Below are positions 28,826-42,900 of a DNA stretch of 64,000 bases, piece by piece. The translations under genes and the position numbers were made by a program. Origin of the DNA: Phylloscopus collybita (taxonomy: Eukaryota > Chordata > Aves > Passeriformes > Phylloscopidae); assembly GCA_027886175.1 (NCBI GenBank), contig JAJNNQ010000013.1:2666001-2730000 (forward strand), given 5' to 3'. Position 1 is the first letter of the stretch; every line of letters starts with the position of its first letter. The notes under the pieces were generated by a model. It had not been told where the DNA came from, did no database searches, and was given only the letters and a program-made list of their open reading frames with translations.

Positions 28826-30542
28826 GATACAATGAAACATCACATGAATATTGTATTTTATATATGTATCCATTCCTACACTGGAAATAATAAACTAAAA
28901 GATCTGAGAAAAGCCTCTAATTTTACCTCTCAGTTCCCTTGTCTCTGAATAGATGTGATGATGTGACTAGGATGTGACAATAACACTTAAACTCTTCTGT
29001 CATCAAATCATGAGACATTAATCACACAACAGCCCATCCACTACTGAAATTACTCCGATAAAGAAATTCATGGTAGGCTTCAGATATTGCTGTAGACTTC
29101 ACTTTACTGGAGCCTTACAACAGATTTATCAAATCCAGTCAAGGTAAGCCAAAGAATAGCTCTGGAGAAAACAAACAGTATATATATGTGAAAGTACTTA
29201 AAGACAAGAAGCAGATAAAACAAGGGCCACACTATGTACCTCCCTGAAATAAGTAAAATTGCATGTGACAGTAAAGGCTGGATTCAGGGTTGAAGGACTA
29301 AGCTGGACTTCCCATCACTGTGAATATACATATGCATACAAAAGGGCATGCATCCCTCATAAATAAAAAACCCACACAAGAATATGGAAAAGAGCATTAC
29401 AGAGGCAGTCAAAGATACAAAACCCAAGAATTTCCAGATTTAGGAATGTTTTATACCCTGATCTATTCCCCATCTGCCTCTTTGGATTGCAGCTTGATAG
29501 TGCTTACTTATATGATTACTACATTTTCTTCTGAACCCTCAATTTATTGATACAGAAAAACTTAAAGAAATAATGTGAATTACTGATTTTTAGAGAAAGT
29601 ATCCTAATCAAAGTACTGCACTGATTATTACAGACACAAAAAAAGAGACCTCCTCTTTTACCACAGCAATGCTCTGGGATAAAAATGCACATAATCATGC
29701 AATTAGGAAATGCACCATACTCAATACTCAGAAAGCTGAACTTTACAGGAAATCTCAGCACAGCAGTGAATTTTCCTAGACTTGTGTTTTATCTCAGTGT
29801 TGCACAATACATTTTTGAAAACAGGTTATAGGGTTCATCTTTTTAAGCTAAGCATTTAAAGGCTTTAGTGATCAGCTTCTTTAAAAGTAGCTGCTTGAAA
29901 ATAGGAGGAAGCTATTAATGTATTCTTTGCAAATCATTTCCTACTGGATATAAGTGTGGGTGAATCACAGGACTAAAAACTTCTTGGGAGCTATCGTGTA
30001 AATTCTCATACTGAAAATTTTAAAGTACAATATTTTATAGAGAATCTTCAGAGGCTTATAAGGAGGAAGGAAAAATAATTGTTCATTACAGTAGTAAGAA
30101 AAGAGTATGAAGAGTAAAAAAACTAAAATTAATGTCTTCCCAAGTGGCTGAATTTCACCTTGCAGTGCTCTGGGGCTAGGGAAAAACCTCTAAAGGAAGG
30201 GAAACTGATCTTGGTGTGGCTGGCTAACATTAAGTGCACTTTAAAAGCTGTTGTCTGTCATTTTGCCTTGTCAGCAGGTAGTTGGTAGGGACTAGGTTTA
30301 TGTCCTTGAAGGCGTGCCCACCAATATCTGGGGACACATTACACTGGAGGTGCTGACGGAGAAGGGACATGTTTAACCTTGGCAGGGGGAAGAAGGGGAA
30401 CTTAACAATAAGCAGTTTTCTTTTAAGCAGCAGCTGGTTTCTTGAACTTCACTTAAGCAGAGGAAGTAGCATCCAGCTGGGCTATTGCTGTAACAAAGGC
30501 TTTCATAGCACAGAAAAGGGGCTGGGCAGAAAAGGGAGGAAG

Positions 30543-30556
30543 AAAAAAAAAAAAAA
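30543..30556. repeat. Poly(A) run, 14 bases
   Basis: Follows a G/A-rich stretch; looks like part of a purine-rich simple tract rather than a retroposon tail. Confidence 0.8.
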
Positions 30557-32037
30557 CAAGCTCAAGATCTGCCTTCTTATATAAGATACTTTGTATGCCA
30601 GAATAGTTTCTAGCAGCTATTCACTGCTGGAATCCCTTCCTCTCTAGACTTGTTGCCGCAGAAAAATCGAGAGTTTGAGCAATTTCAAAGTGTTGCAAAA
30701 ATTGTTTTTGAGAAATAGAAAGCAACTACATACCATGATGTTGCCTCATGGAAGAGGAATGTTTAGCACAGGCACTATTGTGGTAAGTGCCATGTAAGGA
30801 GATACACTCAGAGAAACTTCCTCCCACCCCAGCCCCACTGGATTCTTGGATACCACAGCAACATCATTTATTTTATGTCGATCAAAAATAGAAGGGAAAA
30901 AAAAGCAGGCCTGGAGGGGACCAAAATGAATGCTCTGGCAGCTCTGAAGAGCTCAGAAGTCACTCTCTCCACTGAAAGGCAGTAATTCAGATACAACTGC
31001 TGGCTAGAAATTCGAGCTCCTGAGTGATCTTCCCAAATATTGCTACTACATGTTACTCCTACACATTACAAGCCAAAACAAAACTAGGAGAATAAAAAAA
31101 ACTGAAAGATTGCCCGTGAAGAAATAGTCCTGATATGAGAAGATAAAGTGTACATACATTCTAAAATGAAATGAAGATTATCTGTGCAGCCTGAAAGCAG
31201 CAGCCAAACTCTTGCTAGTCCTTGTCCAACAAAGTTCTTAAAAATCCATTTGAGAGGAGACTGCCAACTGTACAGACAAGGTTTTACAGTTTGAATGCAG
31301 CCTCTTCCCAGATGGACACCAATCACTAATGGAAAAAGGATTACAAACTGAAGCACAGTTGGAAAACTAGCCAGGAAAGTCCCCAGGAAAAGAAAGCTGG
31401 AAGCTCCTGGGCTCCTGTGGTAGCTTCTGTTGGTGATACAGGGATGTGACTTGCACTGCAGTTCACTATCACTAATTGCATGTGGGTGACTTGTAAAGCT
31501 CTAACAAAGGGGAAATAAAACAATGGTTTTCTGTGTTACTGTGATCTTCAATAAAACTCTGATGTAGCAACCATCAAAGTCAAGAAGTTACACAAGCAGT
31601 TCCCATTATCAAAATGAAAATGTGACATACCCCTCAAAATGCCCAGATTATTCTTGACTGTAATCCAGAAACTTCAAAGACAAAACACACAAGGACTGGA
31701 AGTCTGGATATCTATTAAAATAACCAATATACCCATTCAAGCAGGCTGTTCCTAAATATCAACAAGTTTTGTGTCCTGTACATTATAAATGTGGAGTTCA
31801 TATTCACATAATAGATTTTACAAGAGTTACAAATTAATGTGACAGTGGCTTAATGGCAGCTCTGATATTTAGATTCTTTTGAGTCCAGATAATTTCTCAA
31901 GTTATAAAACATATGTGTTATTCACCAAGAATGATTGATCTGGTCCAACACACATGACATATTTTCCAATAGTTTAGATGGCCTGAACACCAGTAAAAAT
32001 GCTTATACATGGGTTCCATTTTGCCATTCCTGTCTGT

Positions 32038-32061
32038 GATATTTGTGTTAACACAAATATC
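32038..32061. repeat. Perfect 24-bp palindrome
   Basis: The half GATATTTGTGTT is followed at once by its exact reverse complement AACACAAATATC, centred on GTTAAC with no spacer. Confidence 0.95.
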
Positions 32062-32334
32062 TACATTTACCTATCACTTCTGTGAAATTATTCAGCAGCC
32101 TGCATGTTTCTGATACATGATGGGATTTCTTAGAACACTCTAACTCTTAAGGCTAACCCTAAATAAACTGCTTTCATTATGCTCCCAACAAAAGAGTTCT
32201 GGAAATGCCCTGACTTATTCTCACATTAAAATTTGCTGGTGCTATCAAGGTGAGAGATTTTGTGGCTCTGGGCAGACAGATCAAGCTGATCAGTCACTAC
32301 TTTTAAGTGAGCATGTGCCTGTGTGTGTAGTGCA

Positions 32335-32387
32335 CGTGATGGGTGGAATGGTCCCTTCTAAGCCTAAATTTTACTATGATTTTATGG
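32335..32387 (+). mobile_element. Probable decayed CR1 3' tail
   Basis: GATGGGTGGAATGGTCCCTT and CTATGATTTTATG resemble the final CR1 segment (GGTCCCTTCCAACC plus CTATGATT octamers) with several changes. Only ~50 bases match, so this is tentative. Confidence 0.45.
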
Positions 32388-32560
32388 CCTGTTAGTTGAC
32401 ATTAAAAAAAAAGTGTAAAAATACGACAGATTTAAAATAAAATTGAGTCTGAAGATATAGAAAAAGCATGTGCAAATCAACAAGGGAACTTACAATAGAG
32501 TTAATGAACAATTCAAAAGATCTGTAGTTCTTACAAAAGTGCCCTTATAGACCTTTAATG

Positions 32561-32574
32561 CACACACACACACA
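32561..32574. repeat. (CA)7 dinucleotide tract
   Basis: Seven CA units followed by A-rich sequence. Confidence 0.9.
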
Positions 32575-34210
32575 AAAATAATTTGTTAACTGAAAATAAA
32601 AAACAGTTCCTCCTTGTTTTTTCTTGCCTTTAGCATTATGATGACATTAATGACAACTTTTCCTTCTTTCAGGAACCCCACAAAATGAAATTCAAACACC
32701 CTTTACAACGGGAAAAGAAAAGAAAGCAATTCTGACTCTAGCTGAGTAACACCTGCACACACAGAATTTTGCAACATGCATAAATCCCAAATGGTTTTTA
32801 GCTCTATATGAAAACAATGAACTGACAATTTTCTAAATTACAGACAGAGGATGATGCAAGTCATTTTATGGCACACACATGCAGTATGTTAGACCCTGAC
32901 CACATAAGAAAAAACCAGAAAGTTTACAAAACTTCAATTTGACAAAATTTACTCAACTCCAGTTGTTGGAGATCTATATCCTTCAGAGAATTATACTGAA
33001 ACTATTCTTTGTGTATTTCTTGTCAACAGAGCATCTCTGCAAGTTTCCTTTTGAAAATCAGATCCTAATTGTTGCTTGCATTACTTTTCCCCTATGCCAC
33101 GGTTGGACTGCATAATGTTTTTCCTGCCACAGAAGCATGTCTATAAGAAGCCCAAACAAGTTCAGAAAGAGTTATATAACATTTTTTGCATTTTTGGGGA
33201 CTATAATTAAAGCGATAAGATTATGGCAGAGATCCTAGAACAGATTAAGAAGAGAATTCTATGATGAATGAAAGTTTGGGTCATTAAAAGTGCAAACCTA
33301 GATTTTTTTTCTTTAAACCACACTCAGTTCAACATGTACAACATAAAACTTTGCTCTTAAGCACCTCTAACAGGGATCAGCAAAAGTACTGATGTATACA
33401 TTAAAGAAAACCAAAAATGGATTAAAAAAAAAAAAGACAAAAAAGTTTTTAGCAAGCCTGACTCAAAATGCCTGTGGTGTATCTAGATTTAAAGCAATTA
33501 CATGGAAGGACATAGATCTATGAAATTTACAGGAATCCTTAAGGGAAAAAAAAAACTTTATAAGAACTTCTTACAGAGATAACTTGGATGTACACAAGAC
33601 CTGATCCACACTGAATTCATGTGAATCAATAGTTTCATAATCTTGAAAATTGTCTGAAGATAGAGCTTAATAATTACTTTAACATGCTGATTGCTAGAAA
33701 TAGGAAGCTAAAAGACCCTGTGGTTTGAAAACTGGAAGAAAACTGAAGTCACCTAGCCTCCAGCACGTCTAGTGTTGGTTTCCAGCAAAAGGAGCCTTTC
33801 TGCTGAAATGAACCACTCACAGATGGAACACACTCCTTGTATTTATTTCTCTTCACACAGATAATTTCTCTCAGTGTTGTAACATGGAAGAGTAACCCCA
33901 CAGACACATTCAGTGACTCTCCTCTTGCTAAATGATGACCAACAGGTATCATTTCCATGCATCATCAGTCATAAGCCTTCAACACTGAGCTTCCTCTTCC
34001 CAGTGCCAAAGAGATTCAGTGGGATTTTTTGCAGTTCAAAGCACTTTTATGTGGGATTTGAACTATTTCTCTAGTATCTGCTTAAACAGAAATGTTTAAA
34101 AAAATTCTTATATTAGTATATATTAATGAATTTAAGTAGAACCTATGTTTAAAATCATTGCAGTGAATCTAGCTTTCATCTGTAATGTGAATGTAGTTCT
34201 AATCACAAAG

Positions 34211-34229
34211 ATATATATATATATATATG
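34211..34229. repeat. (AT)n dinucleotide tract
   Basis: About nine AT units without interruption. Confidence 0.9.
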
Positions 34230-37200
34230 AAAATTCAAATCAACTTAAGAAGAAAAGTCAAGTTTTTGAGGAAAGTAAAAAAAGAAAAAATAGAAGGGCA
34301 AACTTTCTCAAGCAGTTCCTAATTTTAAAATTATAGCAGACATATTAAAAAAGGTTTATGGAAATAACTAATATGTACATAGGTGAAGCTGGATGAACAC
34401 TGAACTACCAGGACAGAAATATATTCTAGAAAAAGTGTATGTGCTTTGGGTTCACGACTATACAAACACGTTGCTGTGCATGTTTTATACAGATGGTTTG
34501 GCCAGAAAAACAGTGACAGATTAACCCATTTCTGTCTCCTGAAACAAACTGTCCTGAATCCTCTTTCCTGATTTAAAACAGGAAGCAGAAACTGTTTCAA
34601 AAACTTCTCAAGAGTGTGTACAAATACAAACTCATTATACATAGTCAAAATAGCCATGGCAAACTCTCCTTTCACACTACTTTGTCTACTCTTTGTTCAA
34701 CTTTCCTGTTCTACCCATTTCATCCCACAAACTACTGTAACAGTAAGGAAGGCACCAAGTAAGCAAAGCCAGCAGGTTAAGACTTGTATCTATCTGACTG
34801 AGCCAGATCTTGTTCAAACAGGATGCAGACTTCAAACCAGCAGCCAGGCACCTGGTGGTGCAGTGGTCAGAGAGCAGGGCTGATCCTGCCTAGAGAGCTC
34901 ACGGCCCTGTGAGAAGACAGTGACAGGCAGTCACGGGGAATGGCTCAGAAAGTTCAGGAAAAATTGCCCAAAGAAAAGAGAAGACACAAGGATGTGCAAG
35001 TTCCCGAAAAATTGGTGTGTCTGGAGAGTGCTAACACCAATGTACATCATTCTACAAATGCTCTGCAATCACTAGCTGTTCTCCAAATCAAATGCTGCAT
35101 TTGATACACAGAAATCTACCGGCCAATTTTTTCCTGTCCTTTAAATAAGCACGTTCGGATATTTTACATTCCATTTGGGATCAACCATTATAAACCCTCT
35201 GCTGCTATAGGTAACACACTGTCTAATCCACATAATCTACTGCTGGGCAGAAGTGAAACAATTACTTCCAAAGACAGACATGGAAAATGACAGCATGCCA
35301 CCTTAAGACTCTAATCAATTTATGTGTAACAGCTACTGAGGCTTCATGGACTACAAACACTAGACCAAGAAACAAAACAAAAAATCCACCAAAACCCAGA
35401 AACAAAACAGCAACTGCACATGCTGCTTGCATAGTTGCAGGGCCAAAAGCTGAATTTCTAACAGATGACAAAATGACACATCTCATCTGAAACACTTCTT
35501 TCTGGACACAGCAAAAAAAAAAAATAAGAAGGCTAATGTTTCTGACCCTTCTGAAGTCAGGGGGAATATAACCATTATCTTCAAAAGGATCAAAACTGAC
35601 CCACAAATCTTGTTTTCCATTCTCATGAGCAACTTAATAGCAATCATGAGAATAAAGAGTTTAGGATCACTTCTAAGGTGATTACAGCCACAAAACACCA
35701 CTGTGAAAAACCTGCAGTTCAAATTTTCTTTTTACTCTTCTAAGAAGAAATTCCATTGCTGTCTGGATAGGCAGGGCTACATGGGATTTCTCAGCTGGCT
35801 TACTGTCCCAGCAGTGAACTGCCACTGAGGAAAGGGACAGCCTCTTCCACTTGCTTGCTGCCTCACAGGCACCAGTGAGTATCAGGCAGGTTAAGAGTTC
35901 CTCAATGACACACAGACTATTTTTTGCTACTTCAGTTTTCAGCTCTAGCAGAAGACTGATTCAGCTCATCCATACAAGGGCTTATTAGAATCAGATACAA
36001 TGGAAAGACTGGACAGACCCAGCAAGAGGGAGCAGAAGACAAGACACCCTCATCCCCCAGCAGCAACCCAGTCTCAGATCAGCGTGCACATATCATTACA
36101 CTGCACTATCAATTGGGCAGTGTTCCAACAGCCTGGAAGAAAACGTGTTTCATTTCTGGGCAAAGAGATCCAAATTGTTTGCTTTCCATTTCTCACCCCT
36201 TAACAGTTAATTTCACTTTTTCAGTTTCATTGAATTAAAGGCCGTCACTACTAAAGCATACAAACAAAACCTGATTCCCCCATGCCACACAACTTGGGCA
36301 ATATCCTGAGAGAAGTTTTCAGTAACTGATATCTGCCTCTCAAATACAGGCTGAGTATATTTTCAGTATTCCTTCCATAAACATTCTCATCAGGTGATGC
36401 ACTGCATCAGTAAAATGATATAGAACACTCTTACAATCTATATAGTGCCATCACACAGTATCCTGCTTTCATCTTTGTGAGCCTAATCAAAAACAAACTT
36501 AATTCCATGAGTTTTCGATCAGATCACAATTCCAACTTCAACTGCTGTAGCACAAACATGTAGTTCCACGCAAATAAGAATAATGTAAGGAATGTGAACT
36601 TTATTTTTAATACATGGCTTTAAAGATAGAGTTTTCAGCACCCTTTTCTCAATATCAAGTCTGACTGAAAAAGAACATAAAAATTTTTGCAAACATGCAA
36701 AAATAGTTACAGGTTTTGATAAGCAGTAAGTGAAAATGAAGACTATCTATAGACTCAGTTTTGTTTCTTACCTGTCAAAAATCCCATCTGTAGAACAACA
36801 GCAAGTTTTAAAGTAGGTTCAATGGTGTTTTATACCAAGAAAATAAGCAGAAATGGCTGGTGCCTTGGTGAGGTTACAAGCATCAGCTATGAAAATGTCA
36901 ATGGTATTTACAGACAGTGGAGTGATGGCAGCTTCATAACACTTCAAGAAAACATAGGAAACTCCTTTCAGGAATTTTTTTTTCACCACAAATGCAAAGT
37001 TAAGGCAAAATGCCTTTCCTTAAGTAATGCATGCATAATGCATTCTCTTTGGATAATGCAAACAGGATTGCAACGAAAAATTTCAAAAGACCACCCGTCA
37101 TAGGTATTTGGTGAATTTCTGAAAAGACATCTAGTAGTATTTAAGATTGCTGACACACACTTTTTCTTTATATTCCTGGTGGACAAATCTATTTAAATTT

Positions 37201-37470
37201 GACCTTTAATAGAAATAAACAGGCTGTTTTTCTTCCCACTACTAATTAACTGATTTCACTCTGTGTGTCAGAAAGAAGTATGATCAAATTTAGTTTTCTA
37301 ATTTCAGGTTTTTAAATTTATTTATAATTAAGTTGTAAACTGAAGTGTCCCGTCCTTGAAGCAGCAAAACTTTTCAGCATACTGAAGAATATTATATATA
37401 AACAACTTCTTGCTCACAGTCGTCAGAATCTAGACAACAATAATTAGTGAACTGTATTTTTATAAAATAC

Positions 37471-37569
37471 TAAAATCAAAAAATGAGCTGGAAGGGACCT
37501 TAAATATTATCTAGTTCTGATCCCTGTGCCATGAACAGGGACACCTCCCACTAGACCGGGTTGCTCAAC
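37471..37569 (-). mobile_element. CR1 LINE remnant
   Basis: Reads, on the plus strand, GAGCTGGAAGGGACCTTAAA, then TCTAGTTCTGATCCCTGTGC and ACACCTCCCACTAGACC, the reverse complement of a CR1 3' end. The octamer tail is decayed. Same orientation as PRKCE, within the large intron. Confidence 0.85.
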
Positions 37570-39925
37570 TAAAAAAAAAGTATGTCAAAGGCTCAAAATT
37601 ATTTTAAAAATAAATAATAACCCCTCCCTTGCAGTAACTTCCAATGTATTTATCTTACTTTTATTGCAGTTGCAGGTTATGTGAAGGCAAAGAGAGGGCA
37701 AAGTCTTTGTCTTTCTTAGTTCAGGATCAAAACCCACACAAAGGCCACAAGAACTGAACTGACAGACCCACGGAGAAGGCCAGTAAAGCAGAATGATGCA
37801 GCCAGGACATAACAACTGACCAGATTTAAAAAGAAATCTCATGTTTTAGGAGAACAAGAACACCAGTGGGATACGTTTTTCTTTATATGATTAATAAAAT
37901 CTTGAACTTACAGTTTATTTTTGCCCCACTGGTTTTATGTTGCATTTCTACAACTGTTCCTGGACTAAAACATGTCCAGGGAATACAACATGCTGCAACC
38001 AAGGCCCAGTCTAATAGATCATTCTAAGAAAAAGTATATTAGCCATTAAAAAATGTTCTCTGGAATTAGGAACGAAACAGCAGTGGGAACAATTTGCACA
38101 AACTTAGCCTTTGTGATTCAGTAAATACACCAGCAGTGATCTGAACCTTCCCATTCAGTACTTTGTGGTTGTGCTAACCCAGCATTTCAAAGCAAACTTC
38201 AGTTCCACTGACACAATTTCCCATGTCTTCAGTTCCATAGGGGAGAGAAAGACTTGAAAATTTCACCTACTTTCACCTTGAGGCTTCATGAGATGCTTTT
38301 GAAGTTTATAACCTATAGTTTCTATGGGGCAAGGATTTACACAATTCAAAGGAGAGCTTGAGGGAATGGTCACAAATTACTAATTTTTAAATTAACAGAT
38401 ATCTATTCTTACAAAAAGAAGGAAAATCAAAAATAATTAAAAACCTCAAACTTTTTTCTCAACAGATTATCACATTTTTAACCTTTTAGGCATTCTTCTT
38501 CAACCATCCAATAATTTCATTTGTACTCTGCTTTATCTTTCTGAGACCATCAGTAACTTGACAAAGGCAGTAACTTGCAAGCAAAACTTATGGGTAGGAC
38601 CAAAAAATTAAATAATTCTTCACTGTATCATGATAAGATCTGACAACTTCTTTTTCCCCCCAGAGTTTAGATTTCTTTATTCAAATACAACAGAGTAAAT
38701 TCAGCTTGCCAAGACATTATGTTCTCTCTGCTGCTATTACTTGAATAATTTAATTTAGCATTTGTATCAAGAACATTTTCAAAAAGAAGCCATAAACTCG
38801 TATGTCCTCTAACCTCTTCAAGCAGTAGCTTCCGCATTTCCTCAAAGAATGTAAACAACTTTAAAAACAGCACACTACTAATGGATAAAACATTACTTTA
38901 CTCTGTACAAGGCCAGTAAATATACTCCCTTTCTGTCACTGCTATTTACAGAATTATGGTAATTGTGCAATCAGATAATGGTTAATGAATTTTAATGAAG
39001 TTTGCATTGGCTATCAAATCCTGAACTTGGTGATATTTAGGTTCTGGGGAGCTGCCTGTGGCTTCTTAGACCCAAATCATCAGTCTAAATCCACTTAAAA
39101 AGCAGAGTGAAACAATACTCAGATATTGAGTTACACATGTGGCTGGGATTACATGTTAGCCTAAGGGATATTTGAACCACTTCAAGTGTTTTATAGAATA
39201 ATACCACATTGAAGAGTACTGTAGAAAGCAGTTAATCTCCTCGGGCATATCACCCAGGAACAATTCTTTCCCAACTTTTCCCACAGATTCATGGCAAATT
39301 TCCAAAAGTTCAGAGGTTTGGTGAGTTTAAGCCTCTTTAAACTCAGATTCCTATCTAAAACTCCCTAATTTCTGACCCAGAAATCTCACTCGATATGATC
39401 TTCCCCTTTCTCATTACGCTAGAAAAGCTTTGCAAGCTTCCTTTCCTCTTGCTGTTGCAATAGAGCAGTTGCCATTAAAGGACTTCTCCTTGAATACTGC
39501 AAGCATGACAAGGTGGGGCACAAGACTGAATGGGAGAGACTTCAGGAACATGACCACCAAGCTTCTCGCACCTCAATGCAACCAAAAAGGACTTACCAGG
39601 AGCTAATTACACCACAGAGCTATACAGCACTTTAAAGTCTTGAAGACAGACCCTCTTCCTGGCCAAACCTTATTTTATTTTTACTCTTTCATCATCAAAA
39701 AATGAGAGATTTCTTGCATGCCCACATAACTTACTTAACTTCTCTTTTAAAATTTGCCCCCTACTCTATGGGTCCATAAATAAATCATGTGTTATATTCA
39801 TCAATATATCCAACACACCTATTTTCCCTTCTGAAAGTTGTCTATACCAAAAAATTTCTTTAATAAATGCTCAGGTAAATGTATTAAAAAGTGGCCGAAT
39901 TAAGTTTTAAAAACACTTTATTTCA

Positions 39926-39979
39926 TTTGGACTTGATGACCCTTGTTGGTCCCTTCCAACTCAGCATATTCTGAGTGAT
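39926..39979 (+). mobile_element. CR1 LINE remnant, extreme 3' tail
   Basis: TTGGACTTGATGACCC followed by GGTCCCTTCCAACTCAGC and a decayed ATATTCTGAGTGATT fit the last ~55 bases of a CR1 subfamily 3' end. Nothing upstream is clearly CR1, so it is a severely 5'-truncated insertion. Confidence 0.7.
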
Positions 39980-42900
39980 TTCTACTTCAGAAATTCAACA
40001 AACACTGCAGGCTGGAAATTTGAAAGAGGATGGCATCACTCTTTGGCATGCCTCTTAACTAAGTCTAATGCATTATGCATTATGCCCTCTTGGCTCTGGC
40101 ATGGCATTGCCAGCTGTGGTTCACTGCTGACGTTCCTGATGGGAAAGCACAAGATAGTGTAACACTTCTTTTTTTCAGTACCTTTCCTCTCAGCAGTGGA
40201 AAAAGCAACTTGAGAAGTTTTCTATCAAATTCACTATGTACTGTTTACCTGCATTACAACATATAACACTGCTTCTATGTAATGTATGGGTAACAAAACA
40301 CTATGGACATGTATATTAAAATACCTGCAGGGAATCCTGAGGTATTCTTCTATATGACAAACCTCACTCCAGTATTATAGTTGGTATTTCCAGGTGCTCT
40401 GACACATTATTTCACTAGTCCAGAAGCTGATGATGGTGCAGTTACCTTAGTTTTGAGATTTTTAATGCCCTAGACAATACTTTCAGAAATATCACTTAAA
40501 AGAAAAGGTGCAAATATTTATACTGCATTATAGGGCTGTCTGCAGATGAAGATGAAATAAGAGGATTTCTCTGCTCCGTGTGGATGAACAAAATGCAACC
40601 AACAATTTCGTTTCCAAATAGCTTCTGACTTTCAACACCTACCACAAAAATATTCTTGCCATCTTTGGCTCAGGAAATGCCCTAGTCATCTATCTCATAT
40701 TGGAATAGTATTCTGGAAAAATATCATGATATGCTTTGCAGCCTTCCTGGACATCTGCTTTGGCATGGTTAGAGACTGGGCCAGACATGCTGTTGGTTGC
40801 TCTGCTCATATGTCCTCTGCAGGACTTCATGAGAGCAGAATTTGGTTTTGTCTTTTCTTTGGCCCTTTATACAAAACAGTTCTCAAAATGGGATGAAAGG
40901 AATCTAGCAAGAGGTTTAAAATTCACATTTCAAGTGAAAAATACATGAGTACACAGAATTAATGAAAACCTATAAATAAATGCAAAATCCCTAATCTACA
41001 TATAACATTCCCTGTTCAACATGTTTTCAGAACCCTCGCTGAAAATGAAGGCCTTTATGAATATCCACTGATCTGTGTAAGCCCCACATACTACCTTATT
41101 TTGTTTTTATGATAAACATGAGTTACCTGAGCCAGGCTTTTACAATACCTGTTGAAAGTCATTATTCATACACTGCTCTTCACTGTCTGGATTTCTGCTG
41201 TTCTATAAATGCAACCCATGCAACAGTGACCTTTAAAAGCATTAATTGTATCTACTTTATTTTCCATACTTTCCTGTTTCCAGAACTTGATTAATTTTTG
41301 GCAAAGCATATGCTTCACACAGCTGAAAACCCTGGCAACTCACAAGTATAAACTAGTCAGACAACAGGAAACACTGTCCAAAATCCTGCTATCATTTAAG
41401 CCATCTTAAACCATCTGAAATGAGTAAAGAAGCACAGAAGAAAACAGTGTGTTTTGTTTTCAGGGCATAGTTTCTTCTACAACTCAGGAAGCAGTTTTAG
41501 GCAGCAGAGTAGCAGAATTCTGTGTGATTTCAATACTGGCTTTCTGAAAACAGAAAATAAGTACCATCACAGACTTTTCAAGAAACTACTTACTAGTAAG
41601 AGTATTACAAGTTAGTTATTTTGTGTAAGCTTCTTGGAAAAACTTATTTATAGAAGCCTATGAAATGGATCCTGTTTGTCCTTCTATAAGCTGAATGGAA
41701 GGTTAAATACCTAAAAGGACAATTTTCCTTCCTGTGAGCTTGGCAAGGTGCCCATACTCGGTAAGAAAGAGCTGCAACTGGGTGTTTCTTGGCTGTATTA
41801 AGGATAAAATGGGGTGATCTCTCTAAGTCACAACCTAGATCATGGAAATATGCAGACTTACCACTAGCTGTATTATCCTATACACTATTAAAGAAGCTAA
41901 GTTTGTATGTTAGCCTTCAGAACCCCTTCCATAAACACTCTTTGCATTGCTACGAACTATGTATTAATAAGTACAGCCAAGACTTGGAAGGAATCTTTAT
42001 TAGTCAAGTTTTCTCAGTCTCTGTAATGACTGATCAGTTTACTAGAAGAGAACAGAAAGCCTTAATGACGAGACATATTTTACCTGTACATACTGCATAC
42101 ATTTATGTTTACTGTTTCTTACTGTTTGTGGGAGTTGTATTGCTCTTCACGCAGTAGTTCAGCCGTGCACTCACAGGCCCACAAGTGCCCATTTGCTCTC
42201 CCTCCAGAGAGACACTTCCCTTAAAGGCTGAGCTGATGTTATAGCTCACCCTTGTCATAACTTTAAGGAGATAGGACCATGTGCTGAATGCTCCTCAGCT
42301 TACAGGATGGCCTCGGGCTCCACTTATGTGGGAACACAGAGAGGTTCCCTACATCCTTCCTTACACACGAGCATGAGACTGCTCTTACTCAGCCCACAGT
42401 AACTGTGCAAGAATAAACCCTGCATCAAAACCCCATGTTTGGTTTTGCTAAAACTACTGACCCACAAGTGAGATAAAATGGCATGAACAGTGGAAAAAAG
42501 AATCTGATGGTATGGTTTTGAAAAGAGGAGAGATAAAGCATAATTTAAGCTATACCCTACCCAGGTTTGGCCCACATGTGGTGTATGGAGCAGAAGACAT
42601 GTTATGCCAAAATGACTCTGTGTAGATGCTAAAGAAAGCAATGAAAATTTTACTAAATTTGCAAACTCAAATGTTTAGTAAATTCCACTTCATTCCCATG
42701 GTGAAATTCTCTTGTGTATAATTATAATTTGCTAAGCTTACTGTTGTTACCAAAATAAGTTGTATTAAAGTGCCCAAATGAATTCCAAAGAGAATCATTT
42801 CCTGCATTTAGAAAAGAAGCTGCAGAAGAATCAAATTTTGTATGCAGTTTCCTTTTTCCTGACTCCTCCTCTGGGGTACGTTTTTTGTTTATTTGTAAGA

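Noticed and set aside
34331..35606. Two 114-codon minus-strand frames (34331-34675, 35262-35606) as extra PRKCE exons
   Set aside because: Flanking exons already join FQTK to DRLFF in phase and neither frame resembles a kinase.
41789..42157. 122-codon plus-strand frame, the longest in the large intron apart from exon-linked ones
   Set aside because: No domain, no plausible splice borders, ordinary AT-rich composition, and such lengths are expected by chance.
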